In this document: in pieces, positions 7,123-14,707 of the stretch
Numbering within the stretch: position 1 is the stretch's first letter
Layout of the letters: each line of letters opens with the position of its first letter
NCBI GenBank assembly: GCA_904502175.1
Contig: CAJGDU010000014.1
Coordinates: 1-15,584, forward strand
Origin: Clostridiaceae bacterium
GTDB lineage: Bacteria; Bacillota; Clostridia; Oscillospirales; Acutalibacteraceae
Length of the DNA stretch: 15,584 nt
Direction of reading: 5' to 3'
Translations under genes and position numbers: made by a program
Notes under the pieces: model-generated
The model's database searches: none
The model's input: the letters and a program-made list of their open reading frames with translations, nothing else
What the model was told of the DNA's origin: nothing

Positions 7123-8360
7123 AACGCGTCCCTCCCTTCCGCATCGGCGGCAGTCAGGACCCGGTACGGGATCCCTGCATCATCCAGCCCCAGGAAGCGG
7201 GCCTGGAGTTCTTTCCGCTCATTGGCGGTGACATTGGTCGGCATGATGCAGTACAGAAGCGGGTTCCGCTGCTGGGTGCGGATGGTGTTCAACGTATCCA
7301 GCAGACCATCGGTCACACGGGAGGTGACGACGAGGACATTCGCGCGCTGATTGGCACCCGCCATCTCAATGGTCAGCAGTTCCTGCGCGTCCAGGAACCC
7401 GGCGTTCGGGTTCGGTGTGATCGGCATCATGCGTTTGATGAGTTCGCCGTAATCCTGCTGGGTCTTCGGGAAGATGGCCTGGATGGACCGCTCTTTATCC
7501 GGATAGAGCAGGACCGATTCGATGTCCTGTTTTTCCGCAGTCAGCATGACGGAGGCGGCCGTTTCCACCAGGCCGTCACAGATGCTGAGCAGCTGCGGGG
7601 CGGGCAGCGGGTCTGCAGCCATGTCGAGGACCACCGCCAGATCGCTCTTCAGACCGATCTCATTGACTTTCGTCATGTAGCCCATGGAGTGGGCAGAAAG
7701 CTTCCAGTGGATCTTTTTCATGGAGTCGCCCATCGCGTATTCCCGAACACCGGTGTAGTCGAATCCGTCGCCTTCTTTGAAGCTGGAGGCATTGGGACTG
7801 TCCGTAATGCTCTGCGCATTCAGGGTCTCCTCTTCCTCATGGATCTGCGGAAGGACCAGCACATGGAAACTGGAATCGACCGGGACCGGGATGCTGAGAA
7901 GCCCCAGGAGCCCGTAAATGTGCATATTCCGGATACCGGCCGTATACTGGCCCAGGTGTTCCATGCGGACATCGAAGCCGAAATCTGCCCGGCTACGGGA
8001 ATCGATACTGAAGACGGCCTCTGTACGGGAATCGTCCTCCCCCAGATAATCCTGCACATAGATATCGGCTTTTGCCTTATTGCAGACCAGGAAGGACTTG
8101 TTGCGGATCCCCAGGTCGACCCGGACGGTCTCTCCCCGCTCCACTTCGATATCCCGTCGATCAGCGTCGACAACGATGCTCTTTCTCATGAGCCAGAGAT
8201 AGAGGACAGAGACCAGCAGAAGAAACAGGGTGACCAGGATGGGAAAGTATCCGAAAATGCTGTTTGTGTAGACAGCAGGCAGGAGAAGGCAGAACAGGAC
8301 CAGCAGGACTGCCAGGACCGTCAGTGCCTTTTTCCCCACCTTCCGGAAGTTCAGACTCAT
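7119..8360 (-). CDS. DUF58 domain protein, partner of MoxR
   Basis: This 413-residue membrane-anchored protein has two N-terminal helices (about 12-30 and 38-57) and then a large cytosolic part. The diagnostic DUF58 block lies at 200-222, with FDYTGVREYAMGDS followed by KKIHWKLSAH. It leads into a von Willebrand-A-like fold (LAVVLDMA at 241-248). DUF58 proteins are regularly encoded beside MoxR ATPases, and the pair is thought to act in assembly or activation of partner proteins. Here it overlaps both MoxR (8357-8360) and the TgpA-like gene (7119-7122) by ATGA, so translation is coupled. The DxSxS metal-binding motif of classical vWA domains is not obvious. Its client protein is unknown. Confidence 0.9.
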   Translation of the reverse strand: MSLNFRKVGKKALTVLAVLLVLFCLLLPAVYTNSIFGYFPILVTLFLLLVSVLYLWLMRKSIVVDADRRDIEVERGETVRVDLGIRNKSFLVCNKAKADIYVQDYLGEDDSRTEAVFSIDSRSRADFGFDVRMEHLGQYTAGIRNMHIYGLLGLLSIPVPVDSSFHVLVLPQIHEEEETLNAQSITDSPNASSFKEGDGFDYTGVREYAMGDSMKKIHWKLSAHSMGYMTKVNEIGLKSDLAVVLDMAADPLPAPQLLSICDGLVETAASVMLTAEKQDIESVLLYPDKERSIQAIFPKTQQDYGELIKRMMPITPNPNAGFLDAQELLTIEMAGANQRANVLVVTSRVTDGLLDTLNTIRTQQRNPLLYCIMPTNVTANERKELQARFLGLDDAGIPYRVLTAADAEGRDAL

Positions 8361-9340
8361 TGTTCCACTCCTACCGGAACCGTAATGTCACGGACGATCT
8401 CATTGATGACATCTTTCCCGTCCTTGCCCTCGTTCTTGGCCGCGTTGGTCAGTGTGACACGGTGACCCAGCACATAGGGCGCCATCAGTTTGACGTCGTC
8501 CGGCGTCACATAGTTGCGTCCGCAGAAAAGCGCATAGGCCCGGGAGATCCGCTGAAGGGCGATGGAGCCGCGGGGACTGGAACCCAGTTTGATCTCGCTG
8601 TGGTTTCGGGTCGCGGAGACGAGGCTGACGATATACGCCGCCACGAGGTCGGAGACGGTCACTTTCTCCGCATCGTCGATGAGTCGGATCACATCCTGTT
8701 TGGAGGCGATATATGAGATCTGTTTTTTTGCTTCTTCGACCCCGAGGACGATCCGCACCTCGTCTTCAAAGGCGGGATAACCGACCGAAATTTTGATCAT
8801 GAAACGGTCGATCTGCGCTTCGGGAAGCTTATAGGTCCCCAGCTGATCGATGGGGTTCTGCGTGGCCAGGACCATAAAAGGCCGCTCCATTTTATAGGTG
8901 TTGGAGTCGACTGTGACCTGCTTTTCCTCCATGATCTCCAGCATGGCGGACTGCGTCTTGGCGGAGGCACGGTTGATCTCATCGGCCAGAACGATATTAC
9001 TCATGGCAGCGCCGTGACGGAACTCGAACTCGCCGGTCTTCTGGTTATAGATCGAAAAGCCGGAGACATCGGACGGCATGACATCGGGCGTGAACTGGAT
9101 TCGCTTGAACCCGCAGTTGACCGTCTTGGCCAGTGCGGAGATGAGGCTGGTCTTGCCGGTGCCGGGCACATCCTCGATGAGGACATGGCCCTCGGCGATC
9201 ATCGCCAGGACAACGATCTCGACGACATCTCGTTTTCCGACGATGACTGTCTCGATGTTGTCGACGATCTTCAGGATCGCGTTTCGGTCCTGAGCGGCTC
9301 TCTGCTCACTCAGGGGTGGCGTATAGGTCGGTGTTGTCAT
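8357..9340 (-). CDS. MoxR-family AAA+ ATPase
   Basis: This 327-residue cytosolic AAA+ ATPase has Walker A VPGTGKT at 58-64, Walker B IVLADEINRA at 116-125, sensor 1 ATQNP at 159-163 and a PEAQIDRF segment at 173-180. A C-terminal lid has the sensor 2-type SPRG and a VTPDDVK segment, as usual for MoxR. Its length is normal for the family. MoxR proteins use ATP to remodel or assist maturation of partner complexes, commonly with a DUF58 protein encoded next door, as here. Unusually, its start codon overlaps the stop of the ABC importer ATPase gene by 4 nt (9337-9340). The importer and this chaperone module are therefore translationally coupled, which suggests one shared job. Confidence 0.95.
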   Translation of the reverse strand: MTTPTYTPPLSEQRAAQDRNAILKIVDNIETVIVGKRDVVEIVVLAMIAEGHVLIEDVPGTGKTSLISALAKTVNCGFKRIQFTPDVMPSDVSGFSIYNQKTGEFEFRHGAAMSNIVLADEINRASAKTQSAMLEIMEEKQVTVDSNTYKMERPFMVLATQNPIDQLGTYKLPEAQIDRFMIKISVGYPAFEDEVRIVLGVEEAKKQISYIASKQDVIRLIDDAEKVTVSDLVAAYIVSLVSATRNHSEIKLGSSPRGSIALQRISRAYALFCGRNYVTPDDVKLMAPYVLGHRVTLTNAAKNEGKDGKDVINEIVRDITVPVGVEQ

Positions 9341-10140
9341 CTTCTTTTCTCCTCTCCGCCCAGCATGGGGATACAGACCCGGACCTGCTGGAAGGTTTCT
9401 TCATCCAGGATCTCGACGACGCGGATCCTGGCGTTGTAGGCACGTTTCAGATTCTTTTCCGTGATGATCTCATTGGCTTCTCCGAAGAGCGGCGGCCGGC
9501 CGCGGAAAAGGATGAGGGTCCTGGCATTGAGCAGCAGGGCCTGTTCCGGGTCATGGGTCGTGAAGATCACGATCATGCCACGGTTTGCCAGACGTTGCAG
9601 CGTGTTGAGGACCAGGACTTTGTTGCCGTAGTCCAGATTTGCAGTGGGCTCATCCAGAACAAGGCATTGCGGTTCCTGCGCCAGAGCCCTTGCGATCATG
9701 ACCAGCTGGCGTTCGCCTCCGGACAGTTCCGTATACGGCTTGTTCTCATATTGTTTCAGGTCCATCTCATCGATGAGCCCGTCCACGATCTCTTCGTCTT
9801 TCCTGCCCGGGCGGCCAAAAGCATTGATCTTCCCCATGCGCCCTGTCATGATGACTTCCCGCACCGTATAAGGGAACGGCGGCGTATGGGACTGCGCGAC
9901 ATAGGCACAGTAAGAAGCCAGCTTTTTGCTGTTCCAGCCGGAAATGTCTGATCCGTCGATATTCACTCTTCCGGAAATGGGAGGCAAAAGCTTCAAAATG
10001 GTTTTGAACAGGGTCGATTTGCCGACACCGTTCTCCCCGAGGATGCAAAACACTTCCCCGCTCTCCACCGTCAGCCGGATATCTTTGATGATCGCCTTGC
10101 CACCGTACCCGCAGCAGAGGTCATTCAGTTCTAAAATCAT
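9337..10140 (-). CDS. FeCT-type ABC importer ATPase (FepC/BtuD-like)
   Basis: This 267-residue nucleotide-binding subunit powers the importer formed with the two FecCD permeases encoded just upstream. All ATPase motifs are intact: Walker A GENGVGKST (35-43), Q-loop Q83, signature LSGGERQ (139-145), Walker B CLVLDEP (159-165) and switch His196. The helical segment after the Q-loop (PYTVREVIMTGRMGKINAFG) matches the iron/cobalamin class. A C-terminal extension of about 50 residues after the switch region holds NARIRVVEILDEETFQQVRV. Its start overlaps the second permease stop by 4 nt (10137-10140). As in BtuCD-type importers, a homodimer would serve two permease subunits. The ligand is not revealed by the ATPase. 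Confidence 0.93.
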   Translation of the reverse strand: MILELNDLCCGYGGKAIIKDIRLTVESGEVFCILGENGVGKSTLFKTILKLLPPISGRVNIDGSDISGWNSKKLASYCAYVAQSHTPPFPYTVREVIMTGRMGKINAFGRPGRKDEEIVDGLIDEMDLKQYENKPYTELSGGERQLVMIARALAQEPQCLVLDEPTANLDYGNKVLVLNTLQRLANRGMIVIFTTHDPEQALLLNARTLILFRGRPPLFGEANEIITEKNLKRAYNARIRVVEILDEETFQQVRVCIPMLGGEEKRR

Positions 10141-11333
10141 TGAAATGCACTTCCTCTCCGTAAAAGGGTAAAGATGAACATAGGCAGCATGACAAGTGTC
10201 GTGATGACACTGGCAGGGATGGCGATCCCCCAGTCAGCGATCATGGAGATAATGATCCGGACGGCCAGAGAGACCGTCCCTCCGACCACGCCGGACAGAA
10301 ATGCGACTTCTCCGAATTCTGTCTGGCCGCGCTGTCGGAACATAAAGGGAATGACCATACAGAGGAAACCGACATCGCCGCAATGGATGAGGGCAACCGT
10401 TGCCATCAGGCTTCCCAGGACCAGGCCCGTCGCGCGTAGGACACCGTTGTTGACCCCCATCGCCTTCATTTCCATGTCGTTGAATGCCACGGCATTGAAC
10501 CGGAAACGAAGGAAAAACATGGGGATCAAAGTCAATGCCGAACAGGTCAGGAACACGATCATGCTGATCATGTCCTGATAGAGGACGTCGCCGTTTGCCA
10601 GCGCGGTATAGATCTCCAGCAAACCGGTCTCGTCGGCCTGTAAGCGCAGCTGGTAGTACTGCATGATGACTCCGCCCAGCTGGGTGATCATCATGCCCGC
10701 AATGATCGTCCCTTCCACAGAGAACTGTCCCAGTCGCTTCCCGGACAGTCTGCCGGCCGCAAAAGCGATCAGCACAAGGATGGTCGCGGCGGTATAGCAA
10801 TAGGCATACCGCATGGGCAGATGCGCTTCCGCCTCCAGCTGAAAAGCGAGGACAAACAGAACGTTGCCAAAGCTGACTCCGGTCGAGACGCCGAGCATGT
10901 TGGGCGATGCGATCGGGTTTTTGAAGATCGTCTGGAACATGGCGCCGCCCACACAGATGATCACGCCGGACAAAAAGGCGATCAGCGACAGTTTGAATCG
11001 GGCGACCGTTTCGTAGTAATAAGGCAGGCTGTCCCGCAGCGCATCCGCGTCGAACTGATCTTGGAACAGTGATAAAAACGGGATGCGGAACATCGCCTTC
11101 AGATTGGCATAGGTTTCCGCCGGGACAAAGGCATTGGCCCCCGTCCTGAAATTCAGACTGAATAAAAACAATTCAACGGCCAGGATCAGAAGCAGGATGT
11201 TTCGGATCTTTTTCCATTTTCTGGAATAGAGGAATGCCCTGCTCGGACGACCTTTCCGCAGAGTCCGGAGGCCGTTGACCTGTGCCATGGCTCTGGCATT
11301 CCGCTCGATCGCGGTCTTGGGTTGCTTAGCCAT
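10137..11333 (-). CDS. FecCD-type permease, second subunit, divergent
   Basis: This 398-residue integral membrane subunit belongs to the iron/cobalamin class. The conserved block SGVIICVGGAMFQTIFKNPIASPNMLG begins at residue 122. The coupling-helix region is FNDMEMKAMGVN at 284-295. The following VGFLCMVIPFMFR (321-333) stands where the family has IGFVGLIVPHxxR, with the usual His replaced by Phe. The C-terminal IPASVITTLVMLPMFIFTLL matches the family ending. About 45 basic cytosolic residues precede helix 1, making it longer than typical members (about 330-350). The start overlaps the previous permease gene by 8 nt (11326-11333). It most likely forms a heterodimer with that subunit. Confidence 0.9.
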   Translation of the reverse strand: MAKQPKTAIERNARAMAQVNGLRTLRKGRPSRAFLYSRKWKKIRNILLLILAVELFLFSLNFRTGANAFVPAETYANLKAMFRIPFLSLFQDQFDADALRDSLPYYYETVARFKLSLIAFLSGVIICVGGAMFQTIFKNPIASPNMLGVSTGVSFGNVLFVLAFQLEAEAHLPMRYAYCYTAATILVLIAFAAGRLSGKRLGQFSVEGTIIAGMMITQLGGVIMQYYQLRLQADETGLLEIYTALANGDVLYQDMISMIVFLTCSALTLIPMFFLRFRFNAVAFNDMEMKAMGVNNGVLRATGLVLGSLMATVALIHCGDVGFLCMVIPFMFRQRGQTEFGEVAFLSGVVGGTVSLAVRIIISMIADWGIAIPASVITTLVMLPMFIFTLLRRGSAFQ

Positions 11334-12546
11334 ATGACCTTCCCCCTTTCCCTTTTGCGAGAGAGTAGATCATCATGGCACAGCCCATGACACTGACGAA
11401 AAGATTCAGATAACTGTTGTATCCGAACCAGAACGCAATGTTATAGACCAGCAGTAACAAGATGGCTCCTACGCTCATACACATGGGGATCAATTTCCGA
11501 AAATCGGGGCCGGTGAAACGGCGGCAGATCTGGGGAACGATAAAGCCGACGAAGCCGATGGCGCCGCAGAAGGCATAGACGATGGCCGCCATCAAAGTGC
11601 CCACCGTGATCAGGGCGGTGCGGTAGAAACGCACGTTGACGCCCATGGTGGCCGCCTCCTCTTCCCCCATGACCAGCACATTCAGTTTGGGGCTGATCAG
11701 CAGAAGCACAAGGAGGCAGGGCACCAGAACGACTGCCATCATGATGAGGTGATAGACGGTGATGACACGGTCGAAACTGCCCATCCCGAAAACGCGGAGC
11801 GCTCTCCAGCGGGTATCGACCGGGTCCATATACATGAAGTAGTATTCGATGATCGAAACGATGGCGCCGGTAAAAGAGGAAAAGACGATACCGGCAAACA
11901 GGATGTTGCCGCCGGAGAAGGACCCTTTTCCAAGCAGGGCCGCGATGCCGGAGACAATCCAGATGGCGATGAGGCTGCCCGCGACGGCAAACAGCTGCTG
12001 TTTGTTCAACTCCCAGATCGAAAGAGAATCCACCTGTTCCGCCGTGTTCTGGGTGATGATGGTTTCCGTGACGACATGGACACAGAAAAGCGTATAGAGC
12101 GCGTTGCCCAGAGAAGCGCCCGCCTGGACGCCCATCGTCGTGGGTGACGCGATGATGTTTTTGAAACTGCCCTGGAAAACGCAGCCGGCAGAGGCCAGCG
12201 CAGCGCCGGAAAGAACGATGATCGTGTACCGGACCAGGGTGATGGAGTATCCGTTTTTCTTTTCTCCGTTCAGGAAAGAGAGGAAATTCTGGAGTTTGAC
12301 CTGCTGCATCGACAGGATGACGGCCAGATTTCTCTGCGTTGCCGCCGGGACCACATAGAGCAGGACCGAAAAAGCATAGAGCAGAAACATCAGGATAAAG
12401 GCGACCGCGACCGCTCTGTTGGCATTCTTCACTTTCTGCCGGCGGACCTGTTCCTGTCTCAAACGGGTCAGCTGTTCATCTTCAGCGGGGCGCAAAGTGA
12501 TGTTGTTCGCGTCCGGACGCCTTGCCCGCAAATTCACTTTTGCCAC
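11326..12546 (-). CDS. FecCD-type permease, first subunit
   Basis: This 406-residue permease has the classical family blocks. SGAALASAGCVFQGSFKN begins at 113 and is followed by IIASPTTMGVQAGASLG. RVFGMGSF lies at 251-258, the ATPase-contacting loop NVLVMGEEEAATMGVNV at 289-305 and IGFVGFIVPQICRR at 330-343, with Gln in place of the common His. About ten membrane helices are expected. As in its partner, a basic N-terminal extension of about 45 residues precedes helix 1. The start is GTG at 12546 with GAGGTGG a few nucleotides upstream. It lies 34 nt after the binding-protein stop. The subunit would form the translocation path across the cytoplasmic membrane. Confidence 0.92.
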   Translation of the reverse strand: MAKVNLRARRPDANNITLRPAEDEQLTRLRQEQVRRQKVKNANRAVAVAFILMFLLYAFSVLLYVVPAATQRNLAVILSMQQVKLQNFLSFLNGEKKNGYSITLVRYTIIVLSGAALASAGCVFQGSFKNIIASPTTMGVQAGASLGNALYTLFCVHVVTETIITQNTAEQVDSLSIWELNKQQLFAVAGSLIAIWIVSGIAALLGKGSFSGGNILFAGIVFSSFTGAIVSIIEYYFMYMDPVDTRWRALRVFGMGSFDRVITVYHLIMMAVVLVPCLLVLLLISPKLNVLVMGEEEAATMGVNVRFYRTALITVGTLMAAIVYAFCGAIGFVGFIVPQICRRFTGPDFRKLIPMCMSVGAILLLLVYNIAFWFGYNSYLNLFVSVMGCAMMIYSLAKGKGGRSYG

Positions 12547-12580
12547 TGCCCCACCTCATTTCTCTAAGATTTCGTTTCCG

Positions 12581-14257
12581 TCAGATGCCGTTTCGAATCG
12601 TGTCCAGGTCTGCCTGCGAAAGCGACACACCGTAGAAAGTGCTGTAGAAATAGCTCACTTCTGTCTGGACCGCCTGGAACGCGGCTTCCGGAGACGCGTT
12701 GTTCAGGAAGATCTGTTCCGCCCAGAGCTCTTCAAGCGGAGCTTCGGGAGAACCTTTGATCCAGGAACCGATGCCGTAGGGGTTGACAATGATCTCATAC
12801 TCCCCATGGATGTTGGAGAACGCCATCGTATCGCCGTCGACGCGGCCGAAACCGTGCTGGTTGTTCTCGCCATAGGCGTTATAGCCCCAGTTTGTCCAGG
12901 CATCGTTTTCCTGCATCCTCGATTTTGTATAGTTGGAATCCACCAGGATCTTATTGAAACTTCCGGTCCCGATATAACCGCCGTTGCTGGTCATGAAGTC
13001 GGATTGCGCTTTGTAGATCGTACCCTTGTTCCCGCCGTTGACATTCCCGTATACAGTCGCGTTGGTAAATGGTACGACCGGCAGGTCTCGGGAGATGCCG
13101 TTGTCGGGGACCAGGACTGCGTTGTTGGCGACACCGGCAAGACTCAGATAATAGGATGCGGGACTGGTCCGCGTGGAAAAGCCCGTGTGGACATAGGCCA
13201 CTCCGGGGCCGGCCAATTCCGTTTCTGCCGTATCGTCCCAACCCTCGATGAGGATGGTGTGCTGACCGGTATCGGCGTATGCGTTCACAGAATCGGTGAA
13301 GGTCCCGTCCTGATCCAGATTCCACTTGTCGGCGCCGCTGTAGGTCTGTTTTTCCTTGCCGTCGACGATGCTTTCCATCCATTTGATATACTCGGCGGCC
13401 ATGTCGTTGGCATTTTTCGCGCCGGGGACTTTGGAGCCTTTGCCCAGGACTTTTCCGATGGTTCGGACATTGTTCTTGATATTGTTCGTCGTATTAAACA
13501 GGCTCAGCGGGACGGTATAGATGCCTTTTTGATTCAATGCCGTCAGCTGCGCGTCTGTGAAGGACTGGAACGTGTTGCTGTCCGCGTCGGCGATGTAGAA
13601 CACGGCTTCCGGATTCGTGGACAGAAGCTGCTGGAACTGCGAGTCCGTCATGGCGGACTCGCCTTTTTTCTCCCAAAGGCCTTTCACCTTGGCAAAGTCC
13701 GGGAAGAACTGCGCGAAACTGTTCGTCGTAAAGCTTGCCGAAGACGCCAGAAGCCGGTTCGCGCCGCCAAGCATTTCCACGTACAGGGCGACATCGCCCA
13801 CGGCGGCAACGGTAGCCACATCTTCCGGAAGATCCTCCCGGTTGACCGCTTTTCGCTCGACTGCCTTATTGTGTGCTGTCGGGTCTTCGCTGACACCGGG
13901 CACTTCTCCGGTCCCTTTGTTGGTATTGCTCTGGCTCTGAGAAGAAGGAGCGGCAGAAGTCCGACTCCCGGTCCTGGCCGAAGTCTGCCGGCGGGAGCTC
14001 GGCTGGGGCCGAGTGGCGGAGACTCTTGTCTGATCTGCCTGCTGAGGGGCCTCCTGTTTGGTAGTCTGAGGCGGCAGTGTCGTATCCTCTTCCGAGTGTT
14101 CTTCATCGTTGTCCGTCTGCTGGTTGTTCGGGTCTACTTCCCCGTCCGCCGAATAGACGGTCTGCTCCAGCACCGGGCTGTGGCGGCAGGCAGAAAGAGA
14201 GAGGACCATGACCATGGCCAGCAGGACGCAAAGGATGCGTTTCAGCTTTTCTGACAT
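12581..14257 (-). CDS. Lipoprotein substrate-binding protein of the FeCT-type importer
   Basis: This 558-residue extracellular lipoprotein captures the ligand for the importer encoded immediately downstream. The signal peptide ends in a lipobox LSAC with the lipidated Cys at residue 24. A low-complexity linker (about 25-140, rich in Gln, Ser, Thr, Pro and charged residues) would hold the binding domain away from the membrane. The folded part begins near VATVAAVGDVALYVEMLGG (147-165), the usual opening of FeCT binding proteins. FQQLLSTNPEAVFYI (208-222) and a C-terminal LWAEQIFLNNASPEAAFQAV with an aromatic helix also fit the class. I chose ATG 14257, 9 nt from the Shine-Dalgarno AAAGGAGG. ATG 14263 is possible but too close, and an in-frame ATG at 14392 would read through the leader terminator. 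Compared with BtuF-like proteins it has many inserted residues, and the ligand is unknown. Confidence 0.88.
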   Translation of the reverse strand: MSEKLKRILCVLLAMVMVLSLSACRHSPVLEQTVYSADGEVDPNNQQTDNDEEHSEEDTTLPPQTTKQEAPQQADQTRVSATRPQPSSRRQTSARTGSRTSAAPSSQSQSNTNKGTGEVPGVSEDPTAHNKAVERKAVNREDLPEDVATVAAVGDVALYVEMLGGANRLLASSASFTTNSFAQFFPDFAKVKGLWEKKGESAMTDSQFQQLLSTNPEAVFYIADADSNTFQSFTDAQLTALNQKGIYTVPLSLFNTTNNIKNNVRTIGKVLGKGSKVPGAKNANDMAAEYIKWMESIVDGKEKQTYSGADKWNLDQDGTFTDSVNAYADTGQHTILIEGWDDTAETELAGPGVAYVHTGFSTRTSPASYYLSLAGVANNAVLVPDNGISRDLPVVPFTNATVYGNVNGGNKGTIYKAQSDFMTSNGGYIGTGSFNKILVDSNYTKSRMQENDAWTNWGYNAYGENNQHGFGRVDGDTMAFSNIHGEYEIIVNPYGIGSWIKGSPEAPLEELWAEQIFLNNASPEAAFQAVQTEVSYFYSTFYGVSLSQADLDTIRNGI

Positions 14258-14263
14258 GCTCAT

Positions 14264-14516
14264 GCCCCTCCTTTCGAAAACTAAAAATTGACATAAAAAA
14301 GAGCAGACTCCGAGACGGAAGTCTGCTGACAATGCAAAATATGGTGTTATGATCCCCCGAAATCCACCTAACGCACACTTCTTCTCAAACACGGAAGGCC
14401 GCTCCGTTTCCAGGACGACCCTGTCGGACAGGGACCATGCCGGGTAACCCGCTCCGGGTTAGGTCCGTAGTCTCGAAGTATGTTCACTTTTTCGGTCTGC
14501 ATACAGGAATGCAACG
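14264..14516 (-). ncRNA. Structured 5' leader, candidate riboswitch or attenuator of the importer operon
   Basis: About 250 nt of untranslated RNA precede the binding-protein gene. Helices visible in it are a 7-bp hairpin TAACCCG-GAG-CGGGTTA (14445-14461) enclosed by GGACC/GGTCC (14432-14436 with 14462-14466), a 6-bp CCCTGT/ACAGGG hairpin (14419-14433), and ACGGA/TCCGT (14391-14395 with 14403-14407). ACCTAAC (14458-14464) can instead pair with GTTAGGT (14366-14372), which excludes the first hairpin. The leader ends in an intrinsic terminator. CTTCGAGAC (14470-14478) can pair over 9 nt with GTCTCGGAG (14308-14316) in the terminator, giving a possible antiterminator. I do not see the conserved boxes of cobalamin, FMN, TPP, SAM, M-box or T-box RNAs. 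A molybdenum-cofactor type element is conceivable but I cannot confirm it by eye. Confidence 0.6.
14295..14327 (-). terminator. Intrinsic terminator inside the importer leader (attenuator)
   Basis: On the minus strand AGCAGACTTCC (14317-14327) pairs with GGAGTCTGCT (14302-14311), with one bulged T and a 5-nt loop, followed by CTTTTTT. It stands about 190 nt after the predicted start of transcription and about 35 nt before the coding start. Transcription of the whole operon could therefore be stopped here unless the upstream leader folds differently. Confidence 0.8.
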
Positions 14517-14522
14517 CTTTAT

Positions 14523-14551
14523 ATTATAAAGTAGATTTTTACGAAAGTCCA
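14523..14551 (-). promoter_or_regulatory. Promoter of the importer operon
   Basis: Minus-strand TGGACT (14546-14551) and a perfect TATAAT (14523-14528) are 17 nt apart. The predicted start near 14516 gives a leader of about 250 nt. No other promoter of this quality was seen before the later genes of the series, so it may drive everything down to at least 5848. Confidence 0.7.
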
Positions 14552-14610
14552 GTTTAAGATAAGCATTGCTTTGTTAAATATTTGTCCTATCCGGACGCAA
14601 AAAACTTGTG

Positions 14611-14640
14611 TTAGACTTCTGCCTGCAGATATGGTATGAT
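14611..14640 (+). promoter_or_regulatory. Promoter of nrdR
   Basis: Plus-strand TTAGAC (14611-14616) and TATGAT (14635-14640) are 18 nt apart, and the expected start near 14647 leaves a leader of about 60 nt. A 9-bp direct repeat TAGACTTCT occurs at 14612-14620, overlapping the -35, and again at 14652-14660, just after the start. I do not see a convincing NrdR-box pair. The remaining sequence between 14552 and 14610 is AT-rich and holds nothing else I recognise. Confidence 0.55.
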
Positions 14641-14707
14641 AATGAGGTGTATAGACTTCTTTTACGCAGTATCTTGTATATTCTGATATTTTGGATGGTG
14701 AACAGTT

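Noticed and set aside
12419..14254. Plus-strand open frame of 611 codons opposite the binding protein
   Set aside because: It is antisense to a well-supported lipoprotein gene, has no ribosome binding site worth noting and no recognisable domain. GC-rich codon use explains its openness.
14258..14392. N-terminal extension of the binding protein from an ATG at 14392
   Set aside because: The added 45 residues read through the leader terminator and ribosome binding site and would bury the signal peptide. ATG 14257 with AAAGGAGG and a lipobox at residue 24 is far better.
14264..14516. Cobalamin riboswitch assignment for the leader
   Set aside because: The importer class invites it, but I could not find the conserved B12-box type sequence or the GGGAA core, so I left the class open.
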